Shown here in pieces: positions 24,206 through 33,375 of a DNA stretch of 64,000 nucleotides; the first letter of the stretch is position 1; the number at the start of each line of letters is the position of its first letter. Both the position numbers and the translations under genes were made by a program. Under the pieces are notes generated by a model. It ran no database searches. It was not told the origin of the DNA and was given only the letters and a program-made list of their open reading frames with translations. Origin of the DNA: an uncultured Collinsella sp. (GTDB lineage Bacteria > Actinomycetota > Coriobacteriia > Coriobacteriales > Coriobacteriaceae); NCBI GenBank assembly GCA_958369225.1, contig CATXID010000008.1:15880-79879 (forward strand). The letters are read 5' to 3'.

Positions 24206-25717
24206 ATGGCTACGTTCTTTCCCGGTGAGTCCCACACGTTTTCGGAGTATCTGCTGGTCCCTGGCTACTCGTCCTCGCAGTGCATCCCCAACAACGTCTC
24301 TCTTAAGACGCCGCTGACCCGCTTCAAGCGCGGTGAGAAGCCGGCAATCACCCTGAACATCCCCATGGTTTCCGCCATCATGCAGTCCGTCTCGGGCGTC
24401 GACATGGGTGTCGCGCTCGCTACCGAGGGTGGCCTGTCCTTCATTTACGGTTCCCAGAGCGCCGAGTCCGAGGCCGCTATGGTCAAGGCCGTCAAGGATC
24501 ACAAGGCCGGCTTCGTTCAGTCCGATTCTACGCTGACCCCCGACATGACCATGGAGCAGGTCATCGAGCTCAAGGAGAAGACCGGTCACTCCACCATGCC
24601 GGTTACCGACGATGGCACTCCCAAGGGTAAGCTCCTGGGCATCGTCACCAGCCGTGACTATCGCCCCAGCCGCGATGACCACCAGACGAAGGTCTCCGAG
24701 TTCATGACCCCGCGTGAGCAGCTCATCGTGGGAGACAAGAACATCAGCCTCAAGGTTGCCAACGACGTCATCTGGGACAACAAGCTCAACGCCCTGCCCA
24801 TCGTCGACGACAACGATCACCTGATGGGCATCGTTTTCCGTAAGGACTACGACAGCCACAAGACCAACCCCAACGAGCTACTCGACGGCGATAAGCGCTA
24901 CATGGTCGGCGCCGGCATCAACACCCGCGACTATGCCGAGCGCGTGCCGCTGCTCATCGAGGCCGGTGCCGACGTCCTGTGCATCGACTCTTCCGAGGGC
25001 TTCAGCGAGTGGCAGAAGCGCACCATCGAGTGGATCCGCGCCAACTACGGCGAGGACGTCAAGGTCGGTGCTGGTAACGTCGTCGACGCCGAGGGCTTCC
25101 GCTTTTTGGCCGACTGTGGTGCTGACTTCATCAAGGTCGGTATCGGCGGCGGTTCCATCTGCATTACCCGCGAGACCAAGGGCATCGGCCGTGGCCAGGC
25201 CACCGCGCTGATCGACGTCTGCCGCGCTCGCGACGAGTACTACGAGGAGACCGGCGTCTACGTGCCCGTGTGCTCCGACGGCGGTATCGTCTACGACTAC
25301 CACATGACGCTCGCCCTTGCCATGGGTGCCGACTTTATGATGCTGGGCCGCTACTTCGCGCGCTTTGACGAGAGCCCGACCGAGCGCGTCAACGTCAACG
25401 GTCAGTACATGAAGGAGTACTGGGGCGAGGGTTCTGCGCGTGCCCGCAACTGGCAGCGCTACGACCTTGGCGGCGCCGCGAAGCTCAGCTTCGTCGAGGG
25501 CGTCGACTCCTACGTCCCGTACGCCGGTTCCCTCAAGGACGGCGTGGGCGGCACGCTTTACAAGGTCAAGTCCACGATGTGCAACTGCGGTGCCCTCTCG
25601 ATCCCCGAGCTCCAGGAAAAGGCACGCCTGACCCTGGTGAGCTCCACCTCGATCGTCGAAGGCGGCGCCCACGACGTTGTAGTTAAAGATTCGCAGCAGT
25701 CCGTATCTTATCGATAA
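24206..25717 (+). CDS. guaB: IMP dehydrogenase
   Basis: The 503-residue enzyme oxidises IMP to XMP with NAD, the committed step of GMP synthesis. The catalytic cysteine is C319 in GIGGGSICITRETKGIG; two CBS repeats lie at about 105-225, and the flap region carries YMKEYWGEGSARARNW. The GGGSIC form, rather than GPGSIC, and the NCGALSIPELQEKA C-terminus place it in a distinct IMPDH clade found in several anaerobes. AAAAAGGAG precedes the ATG. It stands alone with a terminator downstream. Confidence 0.93.
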   Translation: MATFFPGESHTFSEYLLVPGYSSSQCIPNNVSLKTPLTRFKRGEKPAITLNIPMVSAIMQSVSGVDMGVALATEGGLSFIYGSQSAESEAAMVKAVKDHKAGFVQSDSTLTPDMTMEQVIELKEKTGHSTMPVTDDGTPKGKLLGIVTSRDYRPSRDDHQTKVSEFMTPREQLIVGDKNISLKVANDVIWDNKLNALPIVDDNDHLMGIVFRKDYDSHKTNPNELLDGDKRYMVGAGINTRDYAERVPLLIEAGADVLCIDSSEGFSEWQKRTIEWIRANYGEDVKVGAGNVVDAEGFRFLADCGADFIKVGIGGGSICITRETKGIGRGQATALIDVCRARDEYYEETGVYVPVCSDGGIVYDYHMTLALAMGADFMMLGRYFARFDESPTERVNVNGQYMKEYWGEGSARARNWQRYDLGGAAKLSFVEGVDSYVPYAGSLKDGVGGTLYKVKSTMCNCGALSIPELQEKARLTLVSSTSIVEGGAHDVVVKDSQQSVSYR

Positions 25718-25766
25718 GGTTAGAGCTACATATCAAAGGTTGAGTATCAACCACGTTATTTAGATA

Positions 25767-25810
25767 AAGCGAGATGCCCGCAAGTCGCAGGCATCTCGCT
25801 TGTCGTATTT
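25767..25810 (+). terminator. Terminator after guaB
   Basis: AAGCGAGATGCC (25767-25778) pairs perfectly with 25790-25801, followed by TGTCGTATTT. Confidence 0.8.
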
Positions 25811-25836
25811 GCTATCATCATGCGAGTTAACGATGT

Positions 25837-25954
25837 GGCGGGGCGTTCTTACCTTTGCTCGCTGCAAGTTCCGCACGAGCCGAAGAGCACTTAATGTGCT
25901 CTTCGTGCGAGCAGGACTGTCCGCAGCAGCGAGTAAAGGTAAGAACGCCCCGCC
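25837..25954 (+). repeat. Rod-like inverted repeat in the leuS leader
   Basis: Outer arms of 29 nt (25837-25865 and 25926-25954) pair with a single G-T mismatch. Inside, CGAAGAGCAC (25881-25890) and GTGCTCTTCG (25896-25905) form a 10-bp hairpin with loop TTAAT. The rod ends 16 bp before the leuS Shine-Dalgarno. No T-box consensus (AGGGTGG-type) is present, so it is not a recognisable T-box. It may be a dispersed element or a novel leader structure. Confidence 0.85.
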
Positions 25955-25980
25955 CCAACCGAGATAACAAAGGAGCTGAT

Positions 25981-28557
25981 ATGTGCGATTGCACAGATCA
26001 TAAGGACGAGATCCCTGCCTACGACGCGCAGGCTATTGAGTCTAGGTGGATGAAGGCCTGGGAGGACTCCAACCTCTTTGCCGTCGACACCGACGACAGC
26101 AAGCCCAAGAAGTACGTGCTCGAGATGTTCCCGTATCCGTCGGGCGACCTGCACATGGGCCACGCGCGCAACTATACCATCGGCGATGCCATGGCCCGTC
26201 AGGCCCGCATGCGCGGCTACGACGTGCTGCACCCCATCGGCTTCGATGCCTTTGGCCTGCCCGCCGAGAACGCCGCCATCAAGCACAACACGCAGGCTGC
26301 CGCCTGGACGTATAAGAACATGGATCAGGCGCTCGCCACGATGAAGCGCATGGGCTTCTCCTACGATCTGGATCGCATGGTCAAGACCTGCAGCCCCGAC
26401 TATTACCGCTGGGGCCAGTGGATCTTTGAGAAGATGTGGGAAAAGGGCCTGGTCTACCGCAAGAAGAACCCGGTCAACTGGTGCCCCACCTGTAAGACCG
26501 TTCTGGCCAACGAGCAGGTCACCGAGGGCAAGTGTTGGCGCTGCGGCACTGAGCCCGAGAAGCGCGACCTGGAGCAGTGGTACTTCAAGATTACCGAGTA
26601 CTCCCAGGAGCTGCTCGACGATCTGGATAAGCTCCCCGGCTGGCCCGAGCGCGTCAAGCAGATGCAGGCCAACTGGATCGGCCGCTCCGAGGGCGCCGAG
26701 GTCGACTTTACCCTGTGCGACAGGGATGGCGAGCCCATCGAGGGCGACGAGGGTAAGATCACCGTCTTCACCACGCGAGCCGACACGCTCTTTGGTGTCT
26801 CCTTCTTTGTCCTGGCTCCCGAGTACGCGCGCCTGCACGAGCTCGTCGAGGGCACGGAGTACGAGGAGGCCGTCACCAAGATCGTCGAGGACTCCAAGCA
26901 TATCTCTGCCGTCGAGCGTGCCCAGGGTACCCTCGAGAAGCACGGTGCATTTACCGGCCGCTACGTGGTGAACCCCGTCAACGGCGAGAAGGTCCCCGTG
27001 TGGGTTGCCGATTATGTCGTTGCCGACTACGGCACCGGCGCCGTCATGGCCGTTCCCTGCGGCGACCAGCGCGACTTTGAGTTCGCCCGCAAGTACGACC
27101 TGCCGATCGTGCCGATCATCCTGGACGATGACGACCGCGCTGCCGTCGAGGCCAGCGGCGAGACCATCGATACCTTCCATGCCGAGACCGTCGACTGGGA
27201 TTGCGCCCACGCTGCCGAGGGCACGCTCGTCCAGTCCGGCAAGTACACCGGCATGCGCGGCGGTAAGCACTCCGAGGGCGAGGCTGCGATCGTGGCCGAC
27301 CTCGAGGCCATGGGCTGCGGCCGTCGCAAGGTCGAGTTCCGCCTGCGCGACTGGCTCATCAGCCGCCAGCGCTACTGGGGCAACCCCATCCCGGCCATCC
27401 ACTGCGAACACTGCGGCATCGTGCCTGTTCCCGAGGACCAGCTGCCGGTGACGCTGCCCGAGAATCTGGACCTGGGTGCCGGCGAGACCCTCGCCGAGTG
27501 CAAGGAGTTCTACGAGACCACCTGCCCGGTCTGCGGTCGCCCGGCCAAGCGCGAGACCGATACCATGGACACCTTCACCTGCTCCAGCTGGTATTACCTG
27601 CGCTATACGGACCCACATAACACCGAGCTGCCCTTCTCCCGCGAGGCCGCCGACCGTTGGATGCCCGTCGATAACTACATCGGCGGCATCGAGCATGCCA
27701 TTCTGCACCTGCTCTACAGCCGCTTCTTTACCAAGGCGCTGCGCGACCTGGGCCTGCTGAGCGTTGACGAGCCCTTCACCAACCTGCTGTGCCAGGGCAT
27801 GGTCAAGGACGAGAACGGCGACACCATGTCCAAGTCCAAGGGCAACGTCGTGCCCCCGAGCTCGGTCATCGAGCCCTACGGCGCCGACACCATGCGTCTG
27901 GCGATCCTGTTTATCGCTCCGCCCGAGAAGGACTTCGACTGGGATCCCAAGGCCGTCGAGGGCGCTAACCGCTTCATTAAGCGCGCCTGGCGTATCGTGT
28001 GGCAGCTCGTCCAGTCCGGCGACGCCAACGTGGCCTTTGACAAGTCCGCGCTCGATGAGGTTGCGATGAAGCTTTATCGCGAGCGTCACCGCACCATCGC
28101 CAAGTGCACCGAGGACTTTGACCGCGGCCAGTTCAACACCGCGATCTCGGCCGTCATGGAGCTCGTCAACGCGGCGAGCGCCTACCTCAACGCTACTGAG
28201 TGTGCATCGCGCGACAAGGCACTGTGCTACGGCGTGGCCAAGGACATCGTGAGCGTCCTTGCCCCCATCTGCCCGTTCTGGGCCGACGAGCTGTGGCACG
28301 AGGCACTCGGCTGTGAGGGCAATGCCTACACCGCCGCCTGGCCCGAGTTCGACCTGGCCGAGTCCATCGAGGACACGGTGCAGATCGTCGTACAGGTGCT
28401 CGGCAAGGTCCGTGGCCGCATCGACGTCGCCCGCGGCGCCTCCAACGAGGAGATGCAGGCTGCCGCCGAGGAAGCCGTTGCCAAGTGGCTTGAGGGCAAG
28501 ACGGTCGTCAAGGCCATCTGCGTGCCTGGCAAGCTGGTCAACCTGGTGGTCAAGTAA
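25981..28557 (+). CDS. leuS: Leucyl-tRNA synthetase
   Basis: The 858-residue class I synthetase has the HIGH-type motif HMGH (58-61) within PYPSGDLHMGH, a CP1 editing domain (about 220-420), zinc-binding cysteine pairs (CPTC; CPVC), and the KMSKS-type loop TMSKS (615-619). It charges tRNA-Leu and proofreads in the CP1 domain. ATG 25981 has AAGGAG (25970-25975) 5 nt upstream; the frame is open through the leader rod but that part is not protein-like. The leader carries the large inverted repeat described above, and a terminator-like hairpin follows. Confidence 0.95.
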   Translation: MCDCTDHKDEIPAYDAQAIESRWMKAWEDSNLFAVDTDDSKPKKYVLEMFPYPSGDLHMGHARNYTIGDAMARQARMRGYDVLHPIGFDAFGLPAENAAIKHNTQAAAWTYKNMDQALATMKRMGFSYDLDRMVKTCSPDYYRWGQWIFEKMWEKGLVYRKKNPVNWCPTCKTVLANEQVTEGKCWRCGTEPEKRDLEQWYFKITEYSQELLDDLDKLPGWPERVKQMQANWIGRSEGAEVDFTLCDRDGEPIEGDEGKITVFTTRADTLFGVSFFVLAPEYARLHELVEGTEYEEAVTKIVEDSKHISAVERAQGTLEKHGAFTGRYVVNPVNGEKVPVWVADYVVADYGTGAVMAVPCGDQRDFEFARKYDLPIVPIILDDDDRAAVEASGETIDTFHAETVDWDCAHAAEGTLVQSGKYTGMRGGKHSEGEAAIVADLEAMGCGRRKVEFRLRDWLISRQRYWGNPIPAIHCEHCGIVPVPEDQLPVTLPENLDLGAGETLAECKEFYETTCPVCGRPAKRETDTMDTFTCSSWYYLRYTDPHNTELPFSREAADRWMPVDNYIGGIEHAILHLLYSRFFTKALRDLGLLSVDEPFTNLLCQGMVKDENGDTMSKSKGNVVPPSSVIEPYGADTMRLAILFIAPPEKDFDWDPKAVEGANRFIKRAWRIVWQLVQSGDANVAFDKSALDEVAMKLYRERHRTIAKCTEDFDRGQFNTAISAVMELVNAASAYLNATECASRDKALCYGVAKDIVSVLAPICPFWADELWHEALGCEGNAYTAAWPEFDLAESIEDTVQIVVQVLGKVRGRIDVARGASNEEMQAAAEEAVAKWLEGKTVVKAICVPGKLVNLVVK

Positions 28558-28587
28558 GCGCTGCGCGCATAGCTGACATGAAAAAGC

Positions 28588-28624
28588 GAGGGACGATTCC
28601 GCGGGGAGTCGCCCCTCCCTTTGG
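28588..28624 (+). terminator. Probable terminator after leuS
   Basis: A 13-position stem with one mismatch and one G-T pair (28588-28600 with 28605-28617) and loop GCGG is followed by CCTTTGG. Confidence 0.6.
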
Positions 28625-28707
28625 TTATGGTTACGTGCGACGACACTCAATTATCCATTTCTTGTGGAGAACCTGTGCTCACGCTGACCAGCGGGTTTGT
28701 GTTGTGG

Positions 28708-28736
28708 TTGCACGTTTGTGCAGGTATTGGTATAGT
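28708..28736 (+). promoter_or_regulatory. Promoter of the rimP-nusA-infB operon
   Basis: TTGCAC (28708-28713), a 17-bp spacer and TATAGT (28731-28736) form one of the best promoters in the window. The start of transcription is expected near 28743, about 20 nt before a terminator hairpin. Confidence 0.75.
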
Positions 28737-28762
28737 TTGCTTGCAAATGAAGTTGTAATTGA

Positions 28763-28794
28763 AAGAAGTGGGGTTTCGGCCCCGCTTCTTTTTT
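28763..28794 (+). terminator. Leader terminator (attenuator) before rimP
   Basis: An 11-bp stem with one G-T pair (28763-28773 with 28780-28790), a 6-nt TTTCGG loop and a run of T residues form a textbook intrinsic terminator. It lies between the promoter at 28708-28736 and the rimP Shine-Dalgarno (GGAGG at 28803-28807), so most transcripts must read through it. This placement suggests attenuation of the operon. Confidence 0.85.
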
Positions 28795-28814
28795 GTATGG
28801 ATGGAGGTGCCGCA

Positions 28815-29309
28815 ATGGTCAAGACCAAGACCGAGCAGGCGATCATCGACGCGCTCGAGGCCATCGCTCCCCAGCACGATGTCGACATCGTCGACGTTGA
28901 GCTCGTGGGTGCCACCAAGGCCCCCTGCGTGCGTGTGCGTATCGAGGGTGCCGAGGGTCAGAGCCTGTCGCTCAATGACGTCACGGCCAACACCAAATGG
29001 GTCGGCGATGTGATTGAGGAGCTCGACCCCATTTCTTCGAGCTATACGCTCGAGGTGTCGAGCCCGGGTATGGCGCGCCCGCTGCGCCGCCCGAGTGACT
29101 TTGCCCGCTTTGTGGGCGAGAACTGCGAGCTCACCTCCACCGCCACCGAGGGACGTCGCAAGTACGCCGGTAAGATTTCCGCCGCCACCGAGACGAACGT
29201 GACCCTCGAGCTCGAGGACGGCGAGTCCGTCACCCTCGATTTCTCTGATGTTAAAAAGTGCAAGTTGAAGCCCACCTATGACTTCAAGCCCGCGAAGGAA
29301 GGAAAGTAA
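28815..29309 (+). CDS. rimP: Ribosome maturation factor RimP
   Basis: The 164-residue protein has the N-terminal alpha/beta domain with VDIVDVELVGA, the inter-domain VSSPGMARPLRRPSDFARFVG typical of RimP, and a C-terminal SH3-like barrel. It assists assembly of the 30S subunit. ATG 28815 follows GGAGG. nusA begins 1 bp after its stop codon. It is the first gene after the leader terminator. Confidence 0.93.
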   Translation: MVKTKTEQAIIDALEAIAPQHDVDIVDVELVGATKAPCVRVRIEGAEGQSLSLNDVTANTKWVGDVIEELDPISSSYTLEVSSPGMARPLRRPSDFARFVGENCELTSTATEGRRKYAGKISAATETNVTLELEDGESVTLDFSDVKKCKLKPTYDFKPAKEGK

Positions 29310-29310
29310 G

Positions 29311-30558
29311 ATGGCAGCATCCGACATGATGTCCGCCCTGATGGAGCTTTGCCAGGAGAAGCACATCGACCAGCTCTACCTGATCGACCGCCTGGAGCAG
29401 TCGCTCGCCAAGAGCTATGCCGAGATCCTGCATCTTGAGTGGGGCGCCAAGGTGACCATCGACCGCACCACCGGTAAGATCTACGTCTACCGTCTGGAGC
29501 CGATCGACGATTCCATGGACGAGGAGGGCAACTTCACCGAGTTCGAGGAGATCGACGTCACTCCCAAGAACACGAGCCGCATCGCCGCCCAGCACGCCAA
29601 GGCCGAGATCAATGCCATCGTGCGCAACTCCGCCCGCGAGCAGATCTACGAGGAGTTCTCCGGCCGCATCGGTGACCTCATCAGTGGTACCGTGCTGCAG
29701 TCCACGCCCGACTTCACGATCGTCAAGATTCGCGAGGGCGTCGAGGCCGAGCTTCCGCACTTCGACCAGCGCCGTTACGAGAACGAGCGCAACGAGCGTC
29801 CGATGGGCGAGCGCTACCTGCACAACCAGCACATTAAGGCCGTGATCATCGACGTTCGCGACCCCAACTCCAACCTGCAGCCGGTTCGTGGCGAGCACAG
29901 CCGTCCGCCGATTGTCATCTCCCGTACCCATCCCGAGCTCATGCGTCGTCTGTTTGAGCAGGAGGTGCCCGAGATCTATGAGGGCACCGTCCAGATCAAG
30001 TCGATCGCCCGCGAGCCCGGCCAGCGCTCCAAGGTCGCTGTCCACTCGCTCGACGATCGTCTGGATCCCGTGGGCGCCTGCGTCGGCCCCAAAGGTAGCC
30101 GTGTTCGCGCCGTCGTGGGCGAGCTCCGTGGCGAGCGCGTCGACGTCATCCTGTGGGATGCCGATCCGGCCGTCTACGTCGCAAACGCCCTGTCGCCCGC
30201 CAAGGTCACCCGCGTCCTCATCGACGAGGAGAAGGCCTACGCCGGCGTTATCGTTCCCGACGACCAGCTGTCCCTCGCCATCGGCAAGGAGGGCCAGAAC
30301 GCCCGCCTCGCCGCGCGCCTGACCGGCTGGCACATCGACATCAAGTCCGAGACCCTTGCCGCCGACATCCTCAAGAACGTTCCCGTTCACGAGGAGCCCG
30401 CCGCCGACCTGATCGGTGACGAGGAGGACGAGGATGTCCGTCGCTGCGAGTTCGTTTCCGAGGACGGCATCCAGTGCCGCAACCAGGCCCGTCCCGGCTC
30501 CCGTTTCTGCGGTGTTCACGACACCGACGCCTTCGATGATGCGGAGGACCTGATCTAG
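29311..30558 (+). CDS. nusA: Transcription factor NusA with C-terminal zinc-finger-like tail
   Basis: The 415-residue protein has the NusA N-terminal domain (1-125), S1 (about 130-205), and KH1/KH2 (about 225-350, with VGACVGPKGSRVRAV and AIGKEGQNARLAARLTG). It controls pausing, termination and antitermination by RNA polymerase. After a short acidic linker the last 37 residues hold C379-x9-C389-x10-C400-x2-H403, a pattern fit to bind one zinc ion. This tail is absent from standard NusA. The usual Gram-positive ylxR and ylxQ genes between nusA and infB are missing. GGAAGGAAAG precedes the ATG. Confidence 0.93.
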   Translation: MAASDMMSALMELCQEKHIDQLYLIDRLEQSLAKSYAEILHLEWGAKVTIDRTTGKIYVYRLEPIDDSMDEEGNFTEFEEIDVTPKNTSRIAAQHAKAEINAIVRNSAREQIYEEFSGRIGDLISGTVLQSTPDFTIVKIREGVEAELPHFDQRRYENERNERPMGERYLHNQHIKAVIIDVRDPNSNLQPVRGEHSRPPIVISRTHPELMRRLFEQEVPEIYEGTVQIKSIAREPGQRSKVAVHSLDDRLDPVGACVGPKGSRVRAVVGELRGERVDVILWDADPAVYVANALSPAKVTRVLIDEEKAYAGVIVPDDQLSLAIGKEGQNARLAARLTGWHIDIKSETLAADILKNVPVHEEPAADLIGDEEDEDVRRCEFVSEDGIQCRNQARPGSRFCGVHDTDAFDDAEDLI

Positions 30559-30649
30559 CGCGCGGTCGCGCCGGGCAGGTTCCGGCGCATCTCCCACGCT
30601 CGTTCAGTCTCTAGGCACCCAAGGTGCCAGAAAGGGTAGGTGAAGTCAT

Positions 30650-33364
30650 ATGGCAAAAGTCCGTGTGTCCACCCTGGCCAAAGAGTTCGGCATGACCTCC
30701 AAGGAACTGATGGGTCATCTCGCCGAAATGAAGATTCCCGCTAAGTCCGCTTCCTCCGCCCTGGAGGACGCCTACGTCGCTATGGTCCGCAAACAGCTCG
30801 CCTCGGTGATCGAGGCCCGCGCCCAGGAAGTCGAGGCCGCCAAGCAGGCCGAGGAGCAGGCCGCTGCTGCCGAGGAGGCAGCACGCGCTGCCGAGGCCGA
30901 GCGCGAGCGCATCGCTGCCGAGAAGGCGCGCGAGGAGGAGCGCCGCCAGTTCGCCGCCGCCCAGGCTGCCGAGGAGGCCGCCCGTGCCGAGGCCGAGGCT
31001 AAGAAGAAGGCCGAGCAGGAGCGCCTTGCCCGCGAGAAGGAGGAGGCTGCCCGCGAGGCCCAGCGCCGCGCCGTTCCCGCTTCCGACTCCGGTTCGCGCT
31101 TCCGTTCGCTGCTCGACCAGATCGCCGCACAGGAGACCGTGCTCAAGGAGAAGAAGGACGCCGAGGAGAAGGCCAAGGCCGAGCGCGCTTCCGAGCGCGG
31201 CAACCGTCGTGGCGGCAACAACGACCGTCGCGGTGGCCGTCGTAACGATCGCAACGCCTCCGACAACAACTCTGAGCGCAACGCCTCCGAGAGCCGTCCG
31301 CACAGCCATCGCACCAACGCCAGCAACAACGTCGCTGCCGGCATGGACTTCCCCAACCCCGATAAGCAGGGCAAGGGTAAGAAGCGCAAGGGCGGTCACA
31401 ACAACGAAGAGGACCACTACAGCCGCATGGCTCGCGAGGCCGAGGAGTACAGCCGCGAGAAGGTGCTCGAGGAGGCTCGTGCCGCCGTCGAGGAGGCCTC
31501 TCGCGAGTCCACTGGTCGCCGCAAAAAGCGCAAGGAGAAGCGCGAGCGCGAGGCCGCAAAGGCTCAGGAAGAGCGCAAGATTGAGGAGGCGTTGGCCCAG
31601 GGCGTGAACCCCGAGGACCTCGACGCTATCAAGGTCTCCCAGGGCGTTACCGTCCAGGAGCTCGCCGAGGCGCTCGACGTTCCGGCCAACGACATCATCA
31701 AGCGCCTGTTCCTGCTGGGCACGCCGCTTACCATGACGCAGTCCATGTCCGACGACCTCGTCGAGCTCGTTGCCGACGACCTGGGTCGCCAGATCAAGAT
31801 CATCACCCCCGAGGAGGAGAACACCTTCTCGTTCTACGACGATCCCGCCGACCTTAAGCCGCGTGCCCCGGTCGTCACCGTCATGGGTCACGTCGACCAC
31901 GGCAAGACGAGCCTGCTCGACGCCATCCGTCACACCGGCGTCGCTGCCGGCGAGGCGGGCGGCATTACGCAGGCCATCGGCGCTTCGCAGGTCATGATCA
32001 ACGACCGCAAGATCACCTTCATCGATACCCCTGGTCACGCGACCTTTACGGCCATGCGTGCCCGCGGCGCCAAGGTGACCGACATCGTCATTCTGATCGT
32101 GGCTGCCGACGACGGCGTCATGCCCCAGACCATCGAGTCGATCAACCACGCCAAGGCCGCCGGCGTACCCATCGTCGTCGCCGTCAACAAGATCGATAAG
32201 CCGGGTGCCAACCCCGACCGCGTGCGCCAGGAGCTCACCGAGTACGGCATCATCCCCGAGGAGTGGGGCGGACAGAACATGTTCGTCAACATCTCGGCCA
32301 AGCAGAAGATCGGTATCGACGATCTGCTCGAGACCGTCCTGCTCCAGGCCGACGTGCTCGAGCTCAAGGCCAACCCCGATACGTTCGCATCGGGCAACGT
32401 CCTCGAGGCCAAGCTCGACAAGGGCCGCGGCTCGGTTGCCACCGTGCTCGTGACCCGCGGCACCCTGCGCGTGGGCGACACGCTGGTCGCCGGCCTCACC
32501 TATGGCCGCGTCCGCGCCATGCTCGACCCCAAGGGCAACGCCGTCACCGAGGCCGGTCCCTCCGACGCCGTCGAGATCTTGGGCCTGCAGTCCGTCCCCA
32601 ACGCCGGTGACGAGTTCCGCGTGTTCGAGGACGAGCGCGAGGCACGTGCGCTGGCCGACGAGCGTTCGCTCAAGGCCCGTATCGAGGAGCAGAGCCGCGT
32701 GAAGCACGTGACGCTCGAGAACCTCTTCGAGACCATCGCCGACGCCGAGGTCAAGGAGCTCAACCTGATCATCAAGGCCGACGTCCAGGGCTCCATCGAG
32801 GCCCTTCAGGACTCCCTCGACAAGATGGACCAGTCCGAGGTGCGCATCAACACGATCCACTCCGCCGTTGGCGCCATCAACGAGACCGACGTCGTCCTGG
32901 CCGACGCCTCCAACGCCATCATCATCGGCTTTGGCGTCCGTCCCGACGGCAAGGCCCGCTCCGCCGCTGAGCGCGAGGGCGTCGAGATCCGTTGCTACGA
33001 CGTCATCTACAAGTGCCTTGAGGACCTTGACGCTGCCCGCATCGGTATGCTCAAGCCCACCGAGGTCGAGGTCTCCACGGGTTCCGCGACCGTTCTGGAC
33101 ACCTTCAAGGTGCCCAAGGTCGGTATCGCCGCCGGTGTCCGCGTCGAAGAGGGCGAGATCGCCGCGACCGATTCCGTGCGCCTGGTGCGCGACGGCATCG
33201 TGGTCTTCAACGGTAAAATCGCCTCGATGCGCCACTACAAGGACGAGGCCAAGAGCCTCAAGAGCGGCTCCGAGGGCGGTATTGGCCTGGAGAACTTCCA
33301 GGACATCAAGCCTGGCGACACCATTGAGGGCTACCGCATCGACCAGGTTGCCCGTACCGAGTAG
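30650..33364 (+). CDS. infB: Translation initiation factor IF-2
   Basis: The 904-residue protein has an IF2 N-terminal helical domain (1-55), a long low-complexity Ala/Glu/Arg/Asn region (about 60-320), a second IF2-N motif (VTVQELAEAL), then the G domain starting at GHVDHGKT (G413) with DTPGHATF and NKIDKP, and the beta-barrel domains that bind fMet-tRNA. It brings initiator tRNA to the 30S subunit. AAAGGGTAGG precedes the ATG. The 91-bp gap after nusA holds only short self-complementary words. Confidence 0.95.
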   Translation: MAKVRVSTLAKEFGMTSKELMGHLAEMKIPAKSASSALEDAYVAMVRKQLASVIEARAQEVEAAKQAEEQAAAAEEAARAAEAERERIAAEKAREEERRQFAAAQAAEEAARAEAEAKKKAEQERLAREKEEAAREAQRRAVPASDSGSRFRSLLDQIAAQETVLKEKKDAEEKAKAERASERGNRRGGNNDRRGGRRNDRNASDNNSERNASESRPHSHRTNASNNVAAGMDFPNPDKQGKGKKRKGGHNNEEDHYSRMAREAEEYSREKVLEEARAAVEEASRESTGRRKKRKEKREREAAKAQEERKIEEALAQGVNPEDLDAIKVSQGVTVQELAEALDVPANDIIKRLFLLGTPLTMTQSMSDDLVELVADDLGRQIKIITPEEENTFSFYDDPADLKPRAPVVTVMGHVDHGKTSLLDAIRHTGVAAGEAGGITQAIGASQVMINDRKITFIDTPGHATFTAMRARGAKVTDIVILIVAADDGVMPQTIESINHAKAAGVPIVVAVNKIDKPGANPDRVRQELTEYGIIPEEWGGQNMFVNISAKQKIGIDDLLETVLLQADVLELKANPDTFASGNVLEAKLDKGRGSVATVLVTRGTLRVGDTLVAGLTYGRVRAMLDPKGNAVTEAGPSDAVEILGLQSVPNAGDEFRVFEDEREARALADERSLKARIEEQSRVKHVTLENLFETIADAEVKELNLIIKADVQGSIEALQDSLDKMDQSEVRINTIHSAVGAINETDVVLADASNAIIIGFGVRPDGKARSAAEREGVEIRCYDVIYKCLEDLDAARIGMLKPTEVEVSTGSATVLDTFKVPKVGIAAGVRVEEGEIAATDSVRLVRDGIVVFNGKIASMRHYKDEAKSLKSGSEGGIGLENFQDIKPGDTIEGYRIDQVARTE

Positions 33365-33375
33365 GGGGTAGCGCT

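Noticed and set aside
25803..25980. T-box riboswitch for leuS
   Set aside because: The strong structure is present, but no AGGGTGG-type antiterminator sequence or specifier-loop layout could be found.
25891..28650. A 919-codon open frame on the minus strand opposite leuS
   Set aside because: It mirrors leuS codon bias in GC-rich DNA, has no domain motifs, and leuS is certain. The same holds for long minus-strand frames opposite infB, scrA and fakA-recG.
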